Source: Ignavibacteria bacterium
GTDB taxonomy: Bacteria; Bacteroidota; Ignavibacteria; Tepidaquicellales; OLB5
NCBI GenBank assembly: GCA_025451455.1
Contig: JANWKI010000080.1
Coordinates: forward strand, 1-44,804
Direction of reading: 5' to 3'
DNA length: 44,804 nucleotides
Part shown: piece by piece, positions 8,760 to 16,562 of the stretch
Layout of the letters: every line of letters starts with the position of its first letter
How positions within the stretch are numbered: the stretch's first letter is position 1
Notes under the pieces: generated by a model
Told to the model about the DNA's origin: nothing
The model's database searches: none
The model's input: the letters and a program-made list of their open reading frames with translations, nothing else
Program-made: the position numbers and the translations under genes

Positions 8760-11708
8760 TCATCTGATTACTGATTTCACCTTTCCCTGCAAAAGATTAA
8801 TTTCTATATCACACCAATTGGTAAACCCCTGATTAACTGACTTATTCTTCCTTTGCTTTATTGCTTCACATAGATTTATAATAATTGCATCACTTTCAAA
8901 AACAGGTGAAAGCTTTATGAAGCTTTCAAATATCATGAAATCTGTTTCGCTGAGCTCACCCAATGACTGGATAAAAGCAACAAGCGGGATTATCTCCTGC
9001 GGAAAGTTGGGAAAGCTGTTATCTGTTGCGGTGAGTAACCGAAGCTGGTCGAACTTCGAAAGATTTCCTGCTGCTACAAATCTTGCACCATAGTATGAGT
9101 CGTCCAGCATTCCCATAAGAGCATCAAAACTTTCATTGGAGATGTAATTTCCAAGAGCAAATGCTATATCTTTGCTGTATAATTTCCTTTCGTTCTTTTC
9201 TCCGGCCAAACCGCTCAGCCTTGCAGAAACATTTTTAATAAATTCGGTATCTTGCCTGTCATACTTTATCTTTCCCAGCGCATTTATTGCCGATGTCCTC
9301 ACCCTGTAATTTTCATCATAAGTCAATTGCAGCAAAATATCTTTACCGGCCGGATTCCCTGTTTCGCCGAAAATATAACATGCAAAGCTTACCTCCGGCT
9401 GTGTCATTTCAGTTTTGCCTGCAATGTAATCATTTAATTTTCCGAGTATTGCATCAGCAACCGGTTTCTGCAGCTTCTGTGAAAGCACTCTCAACACCTG
9501 GGTTACACGGTGGTCATCAGTTCCGAGCTGCGTCAATACATAATTAGCGGAATTCAGGCTGTCTTCTATCAGCTTCCTGAAACCATATTCCTGCCAGAGA
9601 GAAAATCTGGGCTCGATAGTCATTGCCATTTTGAAATACTGCTCGGTTGAATAATGACCATTATGACTTTCTGTAAAGTAGCTGCCTTCCTTCAATTCGG
9701 CGGGATCAATATTTTTTGCTGAATCAACTTCAACCTTAAAATTATCACCGCTTACCTGTGATGGCAGATCGGCAAGATAAAAATCATTTACAATTCCCCA
9801 CTGTGATGAGTTGATAAGAGTGCTGTCATAACCGGGCTGGGAATAATAATCTGTTCCGGACATATCAAGGAACACACCAATGCTTCCGTACTCTCTTCTC
9901 GGATTGCCGTAACCACGCGTTAAGCCGGGATATTTATTCAGGTAACCGTCAACCCCGCTTTCGTCTATCAAAATGCCGATACCATCAGCATTACCTGCAC
10001 CCTGTGAGAGCGAATAAGCCGAAAAATTATCGTTACCCTTAACATCCCAAAGCATGCCGAATCCAAAATCATGGCCGCAGCCCTGTGATACCCCATTTGA
10101 CTGGTAGAAATCCCACCCGTCATAATCTTTCAGGAGTCCGACCGCCAAGTGAATACCCGCACCCTGCGAGTACTGGTAGCCGTTGTACTTATCATGACCG
10201 GATTTATCTACAATAGCACCGAGTGAATACCAGTATGCCCCGCCCTGCCCGAAGATATCAGTATTATAGATATCATTTCCTTCTCCTTCTATAATAAGCC
10301 CGATACCGCCCGCGTAATAGGGCCGTAGACCGAGTCCATACCCCTGGCACATTGAAACATAGTGATCGTTGTATCTGCCAATATCGAGTGAACGAGAATC
10401 AACAAGGTATGAATCATTGCCCTTATTATCAACAATAGCTCCAACGCCTTCGGTCATCCCAAAACCTTGTGAATATGAGTTTGCTATGTAGAAATCATTG
10501 CCTTCTCTATCAACCAAAAGTCCGACACCAAAACATCCGGCCCCGATGGAAAATGAAATTCCTTTGTAAGTATCGTTGCCCTTTTCATCGTAAAGCAGAC
10601 CTAAGCCGCCAATTGCCGCACCTAGATTTCCGCTGCCCTTTGATTCGTAAAAATCATCGCCTTCTTTATCAAATATAAATGATGATGAAAAGAGTCCCCC
10701 TGCTAAAGCAAAATCACTGGAGGTAGTATAGTAATCGTTACCGGACATATCGATAATACACGAAAAACCGCTATTGTTTAATTCCCCTCTTGACAGGGGT
10801 GACTCGCCCTGGCGAGTGGTGGGGTGTCCATCAATATTATAAATATCATCGCCGCCTATATCAAAGATATAATCAAATCTGCCGGTGTAAATATTTCTAC
10901 CGGGTCCGCCGATGGCTATACGGATGCCATTATTATCAGAATAATAAAAGAAATTTCCTGATACCGAACTATTATTAATTTCAAAATGTTCATCTGATCT
11001 TTTAATAAATGACCTCACCCATTCATTGATTTGCATTACATAATATAAGTCAGAATAAGAAGAATTTCTCATATTCTTTCTGCCGTCTTTCTTGATCTCC
11101 GGATCGAAAAGAGAGCTCAAAAGATCCATGACTTTTTTAGTTGTGATGATTGATGAATCACGGCGGTTATTATACTGAAAAATATTTGTTTCATCTGGGT
11201 AGTCTTCATTTCCCTCATCTATAATTGATAGCAGTTTTTTCTCTAAAAACTTTTTATCATTATTTGATAGTTTTGACAATAATTCATTTCTAGTAATTCT
11301 GTTTTTTATCAGGTTTTTCTCAAGTTCGTTTGTTAAATGATTCAAATCTTTAAATATCATTTCATACTCAATTTCTTCACTGTTACTTCTTTTATCCCCA
11401 ATCATCTCAAAAAGGTTAGCTGCGAGTTTTTCTTTATACATTTTATCAAACTCACTAACACTATCAAGCCAGGTCATGCTTCTTAGGGGATTTACCATCA
11501 TATCTTTAACAAGCGGCAGTATCAGCTTTGAGTCATTGGTGGGTGATTTCTCCGCAGCAGAAAAGAATTCGATGGGGATGGTAATATCCTGTCTTGTCAA
11601 GCCCCGGCAGAGCAGCGTATAATCCAGTACATCATTCACATTCCGCTCCTGCGCTTTTATGCAGACAGCAAGGAACAAAAAATAAATAACAAATAAGTGT
11701 TTTATCAT
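8760..11708 (-). CDS. Large secreted repeat protein: ~12 G-[NDHWVT]-D-x-[YF] repeats plus C-terminal HEAT-like repeats
   Basis: Signal peptide MIKHLFVIYFLFLAVCIKAQ; units such as YDEKGNDTYKGISFSIGAGCFGVGLLVDREGNDFYIANSYSQGFG; VRTSAINALGKI and GARFVAAGNLSKF HEAT-like segments. Confidence 0.8.
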   Translation of the reverse strand: MIKHLFVIYFLFLAVCIKAQERNVNDVLDYTLLCRGLTRQDITIPIEFFSAAEKSPTNDSKLILPLVKDMMVNPLRSMTWLDSVSEFDKMYKEKLAANLFEMIGDKRSNSEEIEYEMIFKDLNHLTNELEKNLIKNRITRNELLSKLSNNDKKFLEKKLLSIIDEGNEDYPDETNIFQYNNRRDSSIITTKKVMDLLSSLFDPEIKKDGRKNMRNSSYSDLYYVMQINEWVRSFIKRSDEHFEINNSSVSGNFFYYSDNNGIRIAIGGPGRNIYTGRFDYIFDIGGDDIYNIDGHPTTRQGESPLSRGELNNSGFSCIIDMSGNDYYTTSSDFALAGGLFSSSFIFDKEGDDFYESKGSGNLGAAIGGLGLLYDEKGNDTYKGISFSIGAGCFGVGLLVDREGNDFYIANSYSQGFGMTEGVGAIVDNKGNDSYLVDSRSLDIGRYNDHYVSMCQGYGLGLRPYYAGGIGLIIEGEGNDIYNTDIFGQGGAYWYSLGAIVDKSGHDKYNGYQYSQGAGIHLAVGLLKDYDGWDFYQSNGVSQGCGHDFGFGMLWDVKGNDNFSAYSLSQGAGNADGIGILIDESGVDGYLNKYPGLTRGYGNPRREYGSIGVFLDMSGTDYYSQPGYDSTLINSSQWGIVNDFYLADLPSQVSGDNFKVEVDSAKNIDPAELKEGSYFTESHNGHYSTEQYFKMAMTIEPRFSLWQEYGFRKLIEDSLNSANYVLTQLGTDDHRVTQVLRVLSQKLQKPVADAILGKLNDYIAGKTEMTQPEVSFACYIFGETGNPAGKDILLQLTYDENYRVRTSAINALGKIKYDRQDTEFIKNVSARLSGLAGEKNERKLYSKDIAFALGNYISNESFDALMGMLDDSYYGARFVAAGNLSKFDQLRLLTATDNSFPNFPQEIIPLVAFIQSLGELSETDFMIFESFIKLSPVFESDAIIINLCEAIKQRKNKSVNQGFTNWCDIEINLLQGKVKSVIR
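10779..10830. repeat. Palindromic repeat element inside the 8760-11708 CDS
   Basis: taattcccctcttgacaggggtgactcgccctggcgagtggtggggtgtcca; its reverse complement resembles the 2733-2831 intergenic element (caccccTgtcaagaggggaattaaa vs cacccctctcaagaggggaataaaa). Confidence 0.75.
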
Positions 11709-11779
11709 ACCTTAAATATAAAATTCGGGTTTTAATTAAACTATCTTAAAAATTGTGTAGAGGTTCCCAATAAACTTTG

Positions 11780-12125
11780 TAGCGTCCGACCTCCGGGCGG
11801 TCATTATCACCAAAACGGACAGGGACGCAGGCTTGTCCCTACAAAACATAAAAACTTCGGCCACGAATTGTACGAATTTCACTAATCAGTCTTTTTCATA
11901 TATTCTAATTTGTTCAATTCGTGAAAATCTGTGTACATTAGTGGCAGATCTCTTTTTTCCAAATTAATCCACAGTCGGTCACGGAGCGGAAACATCATCC
12001 TTCCTGCCTGCAGCAGGCAGGCGACAGGCTCAGGATGAGGAAACCTCCGGGCGGTCATTAATGAATGGATGACCCAGAGAGTACCCCCGACGGAGTTTAT
12101 CCCGCACTTGATGCGGGACGGGAAT
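11780..12125. repeat. Composite intergenic block of short palindromic/dispersed repeats
   Basis: agggac-gcaggctt-gtccct (11821-11840), catcctt..cctgcctgcagcaggcagg..caggatg (11995-12038), cgggcggtcattaatgaatg, atcccgcacttgatgcgggacgggaatgac. Confidence 0.6.
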
Positions 12126-12269
12126 GACAAAATCAAAAGAGGGCTTTGTGACTTTGTGCCTTCGTGGCTGTTTTCTGTTCTGACATCAAATAAATAAGTA
12201 CTTTTACCTATGAAACAAAATCAAATTATCAGCAGTATACAAAATAACAAAACCCGTGAGGTTACAGAA

Positions 12270-13214
12270 ATGAAATACACAAAAACATTACTTTTAGCAT
12301 ACATTCTGCCTTTTATAGTGGTACTGAATGCCTGCCAGACATCAGATAAACAGCCGCCCCAAAACCAGAAAATTTCAGGCATCTCCGATTTAGAGGTTCC
12401 CCCGACAACGGTAACAAATGATGAAGTATCATCACCAAAAAACAATGTAATGCTAAGATCCGGTGAAAATAAACCTGACGGCGATATAAAGCAAATAAGC
12501 TACCAGCAGCAGAGTGAAAATTACAATACACAGGATAAACGAATGATAATCCGCTCCGGCACCATGAATCTCGAGGCAGATAATTTCGGTGAAACGGAAG
12601 CTAAGGTTAAACAAATTGCCGGAGGACTCGGCGGATACATAACTAATTCATCGGCGGTGGTAAATCCAAGCGGGAAGAAGCAGGGCGCTGTAACAATACG
12701 CGTAGCTGCTGATAAATTCGATGCACTCATCGATGAGCTTGGCAAAATTGGCAAGGTAATGAACCAGAACATCAACGGGCAGGACGTTACAGAAGAGTTT
12801 ATGGATTCGGAAGCCAGGCTTAAAACACAGCAGGAGCTTGAATCCAGATTACTAAAGCTGCTTTCGGAAAAAACCGCAAATCTTTCAGCAATTGTTGAAG
12901 TCGAGCAGAAGCTTGCCTCTGTCAGAGAGAACATAGAAAAAACACAGGGCAGATTGAGAATGCTCAAGGACAAAGCATCTTATTCAACATTAACGGTAAG
13001 CATTTTTGAGCCTGCAATACTTAATACCTCTTCAGGTGGTGGATTCTTCTATGAGCTCGGGCTTGGAATAGAAAAAGGGCTTTCGGGATTCACTTCGGTA
13101 CTCAGCGGGATAATAACTTTTATAATTGCTCTGTCACCGATTATTGTGATATTCGGACTCATAATATATATACTTGTAAGATACATAAAGAAAAGAAAGC
13201 TTGTAAAAGCTTAA
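12270..13214 (+). CDS. DUF4349-type lipoprotein
   Basis: Lipobox-like LLLAYILPFIVVLNACQTS; MIIRSGTMNLEADNFGETEAKVKQIAGGLGGYITNSS, coiled-coil region, C-terminal TM: DUF4349 architecture. Confidence 0.75.
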   Translation: MKYTKTLLLAYILPFIVVLNACQTSDKQPPQNQKISGISDLEVPPTTVTNDEVSSPKNNVMLRSGENKPDGDIKQISYQQQSENYNTQDKRMIIRSGTMNLEADNFGETEAKVKQIAGGLGGYITNSSAVVNPSGKKQGAVTIRVAADKFDALIDELGKIGKVMNQNINGQDVTEEFMDSEARLKTQQELESRLLKLLSEKTANLSAIVEVEQKLASVRENIEKTQGRLRMLKDKASYSTLTVSIFEPAILNTSSGGGFFYELGLGIEKGLSGFTSVLSGIITFIIALSPIIVIFGLIIYILVRYIKKRKLVKA

Positions 13215-13259
13215 TTATGATAATGCTCTGCTGCAACCGGCAGAGTTCCCCAGAAAACA

Positions 13260-13302
13260 AATAGAACACCAAAGGGGTCTTGAAAAAGACCCCTGTTCTA
13301 TT
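13260..13302. terminator. Bidirectional intrinsic terminator
   Basis: AGGGGTCTT-GAAA-AAGACCCCT stem-loop with outer AATAGAACA/TGTTCTATT arms between convergent genes. Confidence 0.8.
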
Positions 13303-13330
13303 TAAATCCATTATTTACAAAAAAACACAT

Positions 13331-13903
13331 TTACCTGATGCGCTCTATCGGTTTTTTCCTTTCATTCTTCTGATCAATAGTTTCAATTATCTTAAGCATT
13401 CTTTGAGCATCCTCATAATTCGGATCGCTCTTCGGAACGTTCCTCAGGTACTTCCCCGCAAGCCTGTATTCCTTTTGTTCGAATAATTTGACTCCCCTCC
13501 TGTAATGAATTGAAGTTTCCGGGTCGATTTCTTTGGGTGGCTCGGTAATTGAAACCGAGTCAGTTGTAATAGTTTCTTCCTTTGTATCTCTCTTGTATTC
13601 AGTATCTTTCTTTTTATCAACGGTTCTGTCATCTGATCCATTAATAAGGAAAAACACTGCAGCTCCCCCAATGGCAATAACCATCATAACTGCCGATAAT
13701 AGTATGCTCCTCCCGGCACAGCCTGATCTTTTCCCGGAGGAGGTTTCACCTCCGGCTCGGAACGGGTTGCTGTAGAACGGCTGGATAAATTCTTTATAAT
13801 AAGCCGGGTCGTTCTTCTTATAATGTTCGGCAAGTTCATAAAAATACTGACGGCTTGACTGCCAGTACATTTCCAGTTCCTGTTTTGAGGGACCGCTTGC
13901 CAT
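13331..13903 (-). CDS. Single-TM hypothetical protein, paralogue 1
   Basis: MASGPSKQELEMYWQSSRQYFYELAEHYKKNDPAYYKEFIQPFYSNPF; central TM (SILLSAVMMVIAIGGAAVFFLI); C-terminal TPR-like tail. Confidence 0.7.
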   Translation of the reverse strand: MASGPSKQELEMYWQSSRQYFYELAEHYKKNDPAYYKEFIQPFYSNPFRAGGETSSGKRSGCAGRSILLSAVMMVIAIGGAAVFFLINGSDDRTVDKKKDTEYKRDTKEETITTDSVSITEPPKEIDPETSIHYRRGVKLFEQKEYRLAGKYLRNVPKSDPNYEDAQRMLKIIETIDQKNERKKPIERIR

Positions 13904-13922
13904 TATATAATTTCAATATTCA

Positions 13923-14498
13923 TCATTTATCGTATTTTCTCAGGAACTTAAGGCTCTCAAGAAGCTGTTTTGACTGTTCGTAATACTGCGTGCCGGGCTT
14001 GACCTGTTTTAAGTGGTACTCTGCCTTATCGTAATCTTTTTCCCCGATCTTCTTCGAGCCGATTATGAAATGATCATCGGATGAAAGTGAGGAATTATCA
14101 TCCTTATCGGAATCATCGTTCTTTGAAGTTTTAGTATCATCTTTCTCTTTAGTTACAACTTTATCTTTCTGATCCGATTTACGGTCTTCCTTATCCGGTT
14201 TATCAATAGATTCCGTTTCATCTGTGGAGTACTTACTGATCACAAAATACGCAGCAACTCCGCCAATCCCCAGAATAAAGAAGAATATCACTATTACAAC
14301 GAGTAGTTTTGCCGCTCCGCTGCTTCCGGTTTTACCGCCAGTGGATGCATTACCCATTGGGTTATCATAAAAGGGCTGCATATTAGTTCTGTAATATTCG
14401 GGGTCAGCCTGTTTATAATATGCTGCCAGTTCATCAAAATACTGACGGCTTGATTGCCAGTACATTTCCAAATCCTGTTTAGATGGTCCGCTTGCCAT
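13923..14498 (-). CDS. Single-TM hypothetical protein, paralogue 2
   Basis: MASGPSKQDLEMYWQSSRQYFDELAAYYKQADPEYYRTNMQPFYDNPMG; same architecture as the neighbouring gene. Confidence 0.7.
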   Translation of the reverse strand: MASGPSKQDLEMYWQSSRQYFDELAAYYKQADPEYYRTNMQPFYDNPMGNASTGGKTGSSGAAKLLVVIVIFFFILGIGGVAAYFVISKYSTDETESIDKPDKEDRKSDQKDKVVTKEKDDTKTSKNDDSDKDDNSSLSSDDHFIIGSKKIGEKDYDKAEYHLKQVKPGTQYYEQSKQLLESLKFLRKYDK

Positions 14499-14595
14499 TT
14501 TATTATTTATATGATTAAAAAATTAATACAATTTAAAATTTAGTCAGTTAATTTCAAATGAAATCAATTGAGCAAAGCTCTGAATTTGAAAAAGC

Positions 14596-15090
14596 CTATG
14601 GACACGAAGGCGGAGAGTATAATCTTCTCAAGGTATCTGTCCAGCACGAAAAATTCAGGTTGCCGGTTCCTGCAGCTGTTGGGACAGTTACCTTGATACT
14701 GCTTGTGCAATTGTAGAGAGTATCACAGCCATAAGTGCCCAATACTCCTCTGACACAGTTATCAGAGCTTCTTATCCACACAGCACCAATGTAATAATCG
14801 GCAGAAGCCAGTCCGGAGATCTTATAGTATGCCGTGGCAGTGTTTCCTGAAATGCTGATATCTACCGAATCAATTGCCAGCGGGTTCTGGCTGAAAGGAT
14901 TTGCTGCATCTGAGTAAACCGATACTCCGTAGTATCCTCCGGTGGTCAATAAATTTGTATTTTTAAATGTGATGGTCCCGCTCACAAAATCCTGCTCCGG
15001 GTTTAATGCATCATCACCGCACTGCTGAAACGAGATCATACAAGAAACTAAAAGTACTGCTAAAGAAAGCTCCTTCACAAATTTTTGCAT
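14596..15090 (-). CDS. Lipoprotein, hypothetical
   Basis: MQKFVKELSLAVLLVSCMISFQQCGDD lipobox-like start; start moved to the ATG at 15090. Confidence 0.6.
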   Translation of the reverse strand: MQKFVKELSLAVLLVSCMISFQQCGDDALNPEQDFVSGTITFKNTNLLTTGGYYGVSVYSDAANPFSQNPLAIDSVDISISGNTATAYYKISGLASADYYIGAVWIRSSDNCVRGVLGTYGCDTLYNCTSSIKVTVPTAAGTGNLNFSCWTDTLRRLYSPPSCP

Positions 15091-15377
15091 TGATGATTCC
15101 TCCCTTGGGCAAAAATAAAACAATTAATTTTAATATTAAGGGCAGATATTGTCTTTTTATCATAAAGATATTTTAACACGGTATAAGCTTTTTCACTTGC
15201 CATATTATTGGAATCCCTGTTGGAAAAGGGAGTGTAAATCACCCAATAAATACCCCTTTTTTGCAAAAAATTTAAGGTTTTTGAGGGTAATCTGGCAACG
15301 TCAATTCATAACGGCAGGTTTATTCACAACAGGTTTTTATTGTTGCGATATTTGTCATAATACCAAATTTTGTCCTA

Positions 15378-15407
15378 TTGACATAAAGCAAGAAATTATT
15401 ATATTTG
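15378..15407 (+). promoter_or_regulatory. Bacteroidota-type promoter for the ncRNA candidate
   Basis: TTG(15378-15380)-N19-TATATTTG(15400-15407). Confidence 0.65.
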
Positions 15408-15412
15408 CAATA

Positions 15413-15546
15413 GAGTAACACAAAGAGAAACACGGTTCTTTTTATAATATAAAGATTATGGCAACGGGAGTTAGCTAGGTAAGGGTGGCTAACGTTTTTA
15501 GTAAGAATGCTCCCAGTATTCTGAAAGAACCTGTTGCCTTTTTATT
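15413..15546 (+). ncRNA. Candidate structured small RNA with terminator-like 3' end
   Basis: No convincing ORF; nested stems ggcaac/gttgcc (15460-15465/15533-15538), gggag/ctccc (15466-15470/15510-15514), ttagc/gctaa (15471-15475/15488-15492), then a T-run; crossing pairing ggttcttt/aaagaacc (15434-15441/15524-15531); promoter immediately upstream. 5' end is inferred. Confidence 0.6.
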
Positions 15547-15696
15547 TATGCGGGACGATCTGCTTTAATTTTTAGAAATTAAAAAAAGCCATCTCATTGT
15601 ATTGAATGGTATGGCCTTTTAAAGGATCTTTTCAGGATTTTCAGTCAACGGGAGATTATTAGATTTCCGAAGAAAATCCTCATGTGCTTATTTTTG

Positions 15697-15939
15697 CTAT
15701 TCACCCAATTTCTTTTTGATCAGTTGAACTGCATTTCCCACAACTTCAATTCCATTCTGGTCTCCGGCTTCATAAGGTAAACCGAAGAATTGTTCCAATT
15801 CAACAATATATTGAATGAGATCTTCTTCGCTTTGAATTCCAATGCTGCTGTAGGATGTCGAATCATCAATTGAGCCCGGTGACTGCCCGACGTATTCAGC
15901 TGTAAAATCTATCACTTGCTGATTAATATTGTTTGGCAT
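15697..15939 (-). CDS. Divergent acyl-carrier-protein-like protein
   Basis: VIDFTAEYVGQSPGSIDDSTSYSSIGIQSEEDLIQYIVELEQFFGLPYE...GNAVQLIKKKL matches the ACP pattern with QSEEDL in place of DSL. Confidence 0.5.
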   Translation of the reverse strand: MPNNINQQVIDFTAEYVGQSPGSIDDSTSYSSIGIQSEEDLIQYIVELEQFFGLPYEAGDQNGIEVVGNAVQLIKKKLGE

Positions 15940-16069
15940 ATTCTATCCCTTTCTTTTTAGGTTTTTACATAAAGCAATTGGCGAAACCATTTCCCTAAAT
16001 ATACTAATAATTCAGAAAAAATGCAGTCTCGCCATTACATTGGCTCGGGGGCTGATACCTTTAGTTATA

Positions 16070-16321
16070 TTATGAATTACCTAACTTATCAAAATCTATT
16101 ATTTCTTCCAGCATTCCGTTTGCATCGCATATTCTAAGCTCTGCTTTCTGCATGCATAAAATATCTTCGGCAAAGTATAAAAGCATTAATTTGTACTTAG
16201 CTTTTTTCATTATGCTGTTTGAACCTTCTTTTCTGAGTACCCATCCGTTGAGTAGACTGGGCTCTATATAATACCGCTGCTTGATTATATAGTTAGTTAT
16301 TCCCTGTTTATTTTGTTTCAT
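16070..16321 (-). CDS. Small hypothetical protein, possibly DUF2188-like
   Basis: GWVLRKEGSNSIMKKAKYKLMLLYFAEDILCMQKAELRICDANGMLEE resembles the W-V-x-K-x-E-G ... A-E-L-x-I-x-D-x-x-G pattern. Confidence 0.4.
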   Translation of the reverse strand: MKQNKQGITNYIIKQRYYIEPSLLNGWVLRKEGSNSIMKKAKYKLMLLYFAEDILCMQKAELRICDANGMLEEIIDFDKLGNS

Positions 16322-16562
16322 AAAATTTCCTTATTTACAGGTGCCTGAAAGCCTGTTCAATTTAGTCTTAGCTTCAGATATTGCAAGTATGTTTTTGATA
16401 AAAATATTTAATCTTTCAATCATAATGCACGCCCCTTTACAACAAATATATATTATTGAAACTTGTTATGTAAAAGAAAGATTTTCAGCGTTGTCGAATG
16501 CGGTCATAGCGATATTATTGGATTCTGTACAAAAAATAAGGTATTATAGGGTAATTTGTCGA

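Noticed and set aside
8760-11708. RTX toxin / hemolysin-type calcium-binding protein
   Set aside because: GND motifs are present, but the ~33-50-residue spacing and absence of GGxGxDxLx nonapeptides do not fit RTX repeats.
11882-12136. 84-aa minus-strand ORF
   Set aside because: Lies entirely in the palindromic repeat block; composition is repeat-derived.
12521-12973. 150-aa Ser-rich minus-strand ORF
   Set aside because: Antisense to the DUF4349 lipoprotein; Ser/Leu-rich composition typical of a reverse-frame artefact.
15461-15478. Leader peptide MATGVS inside the ncRNA candidate
   Set aside because: Only six codons, no SD-like sequence, and the region is occupied by the RNA stems.
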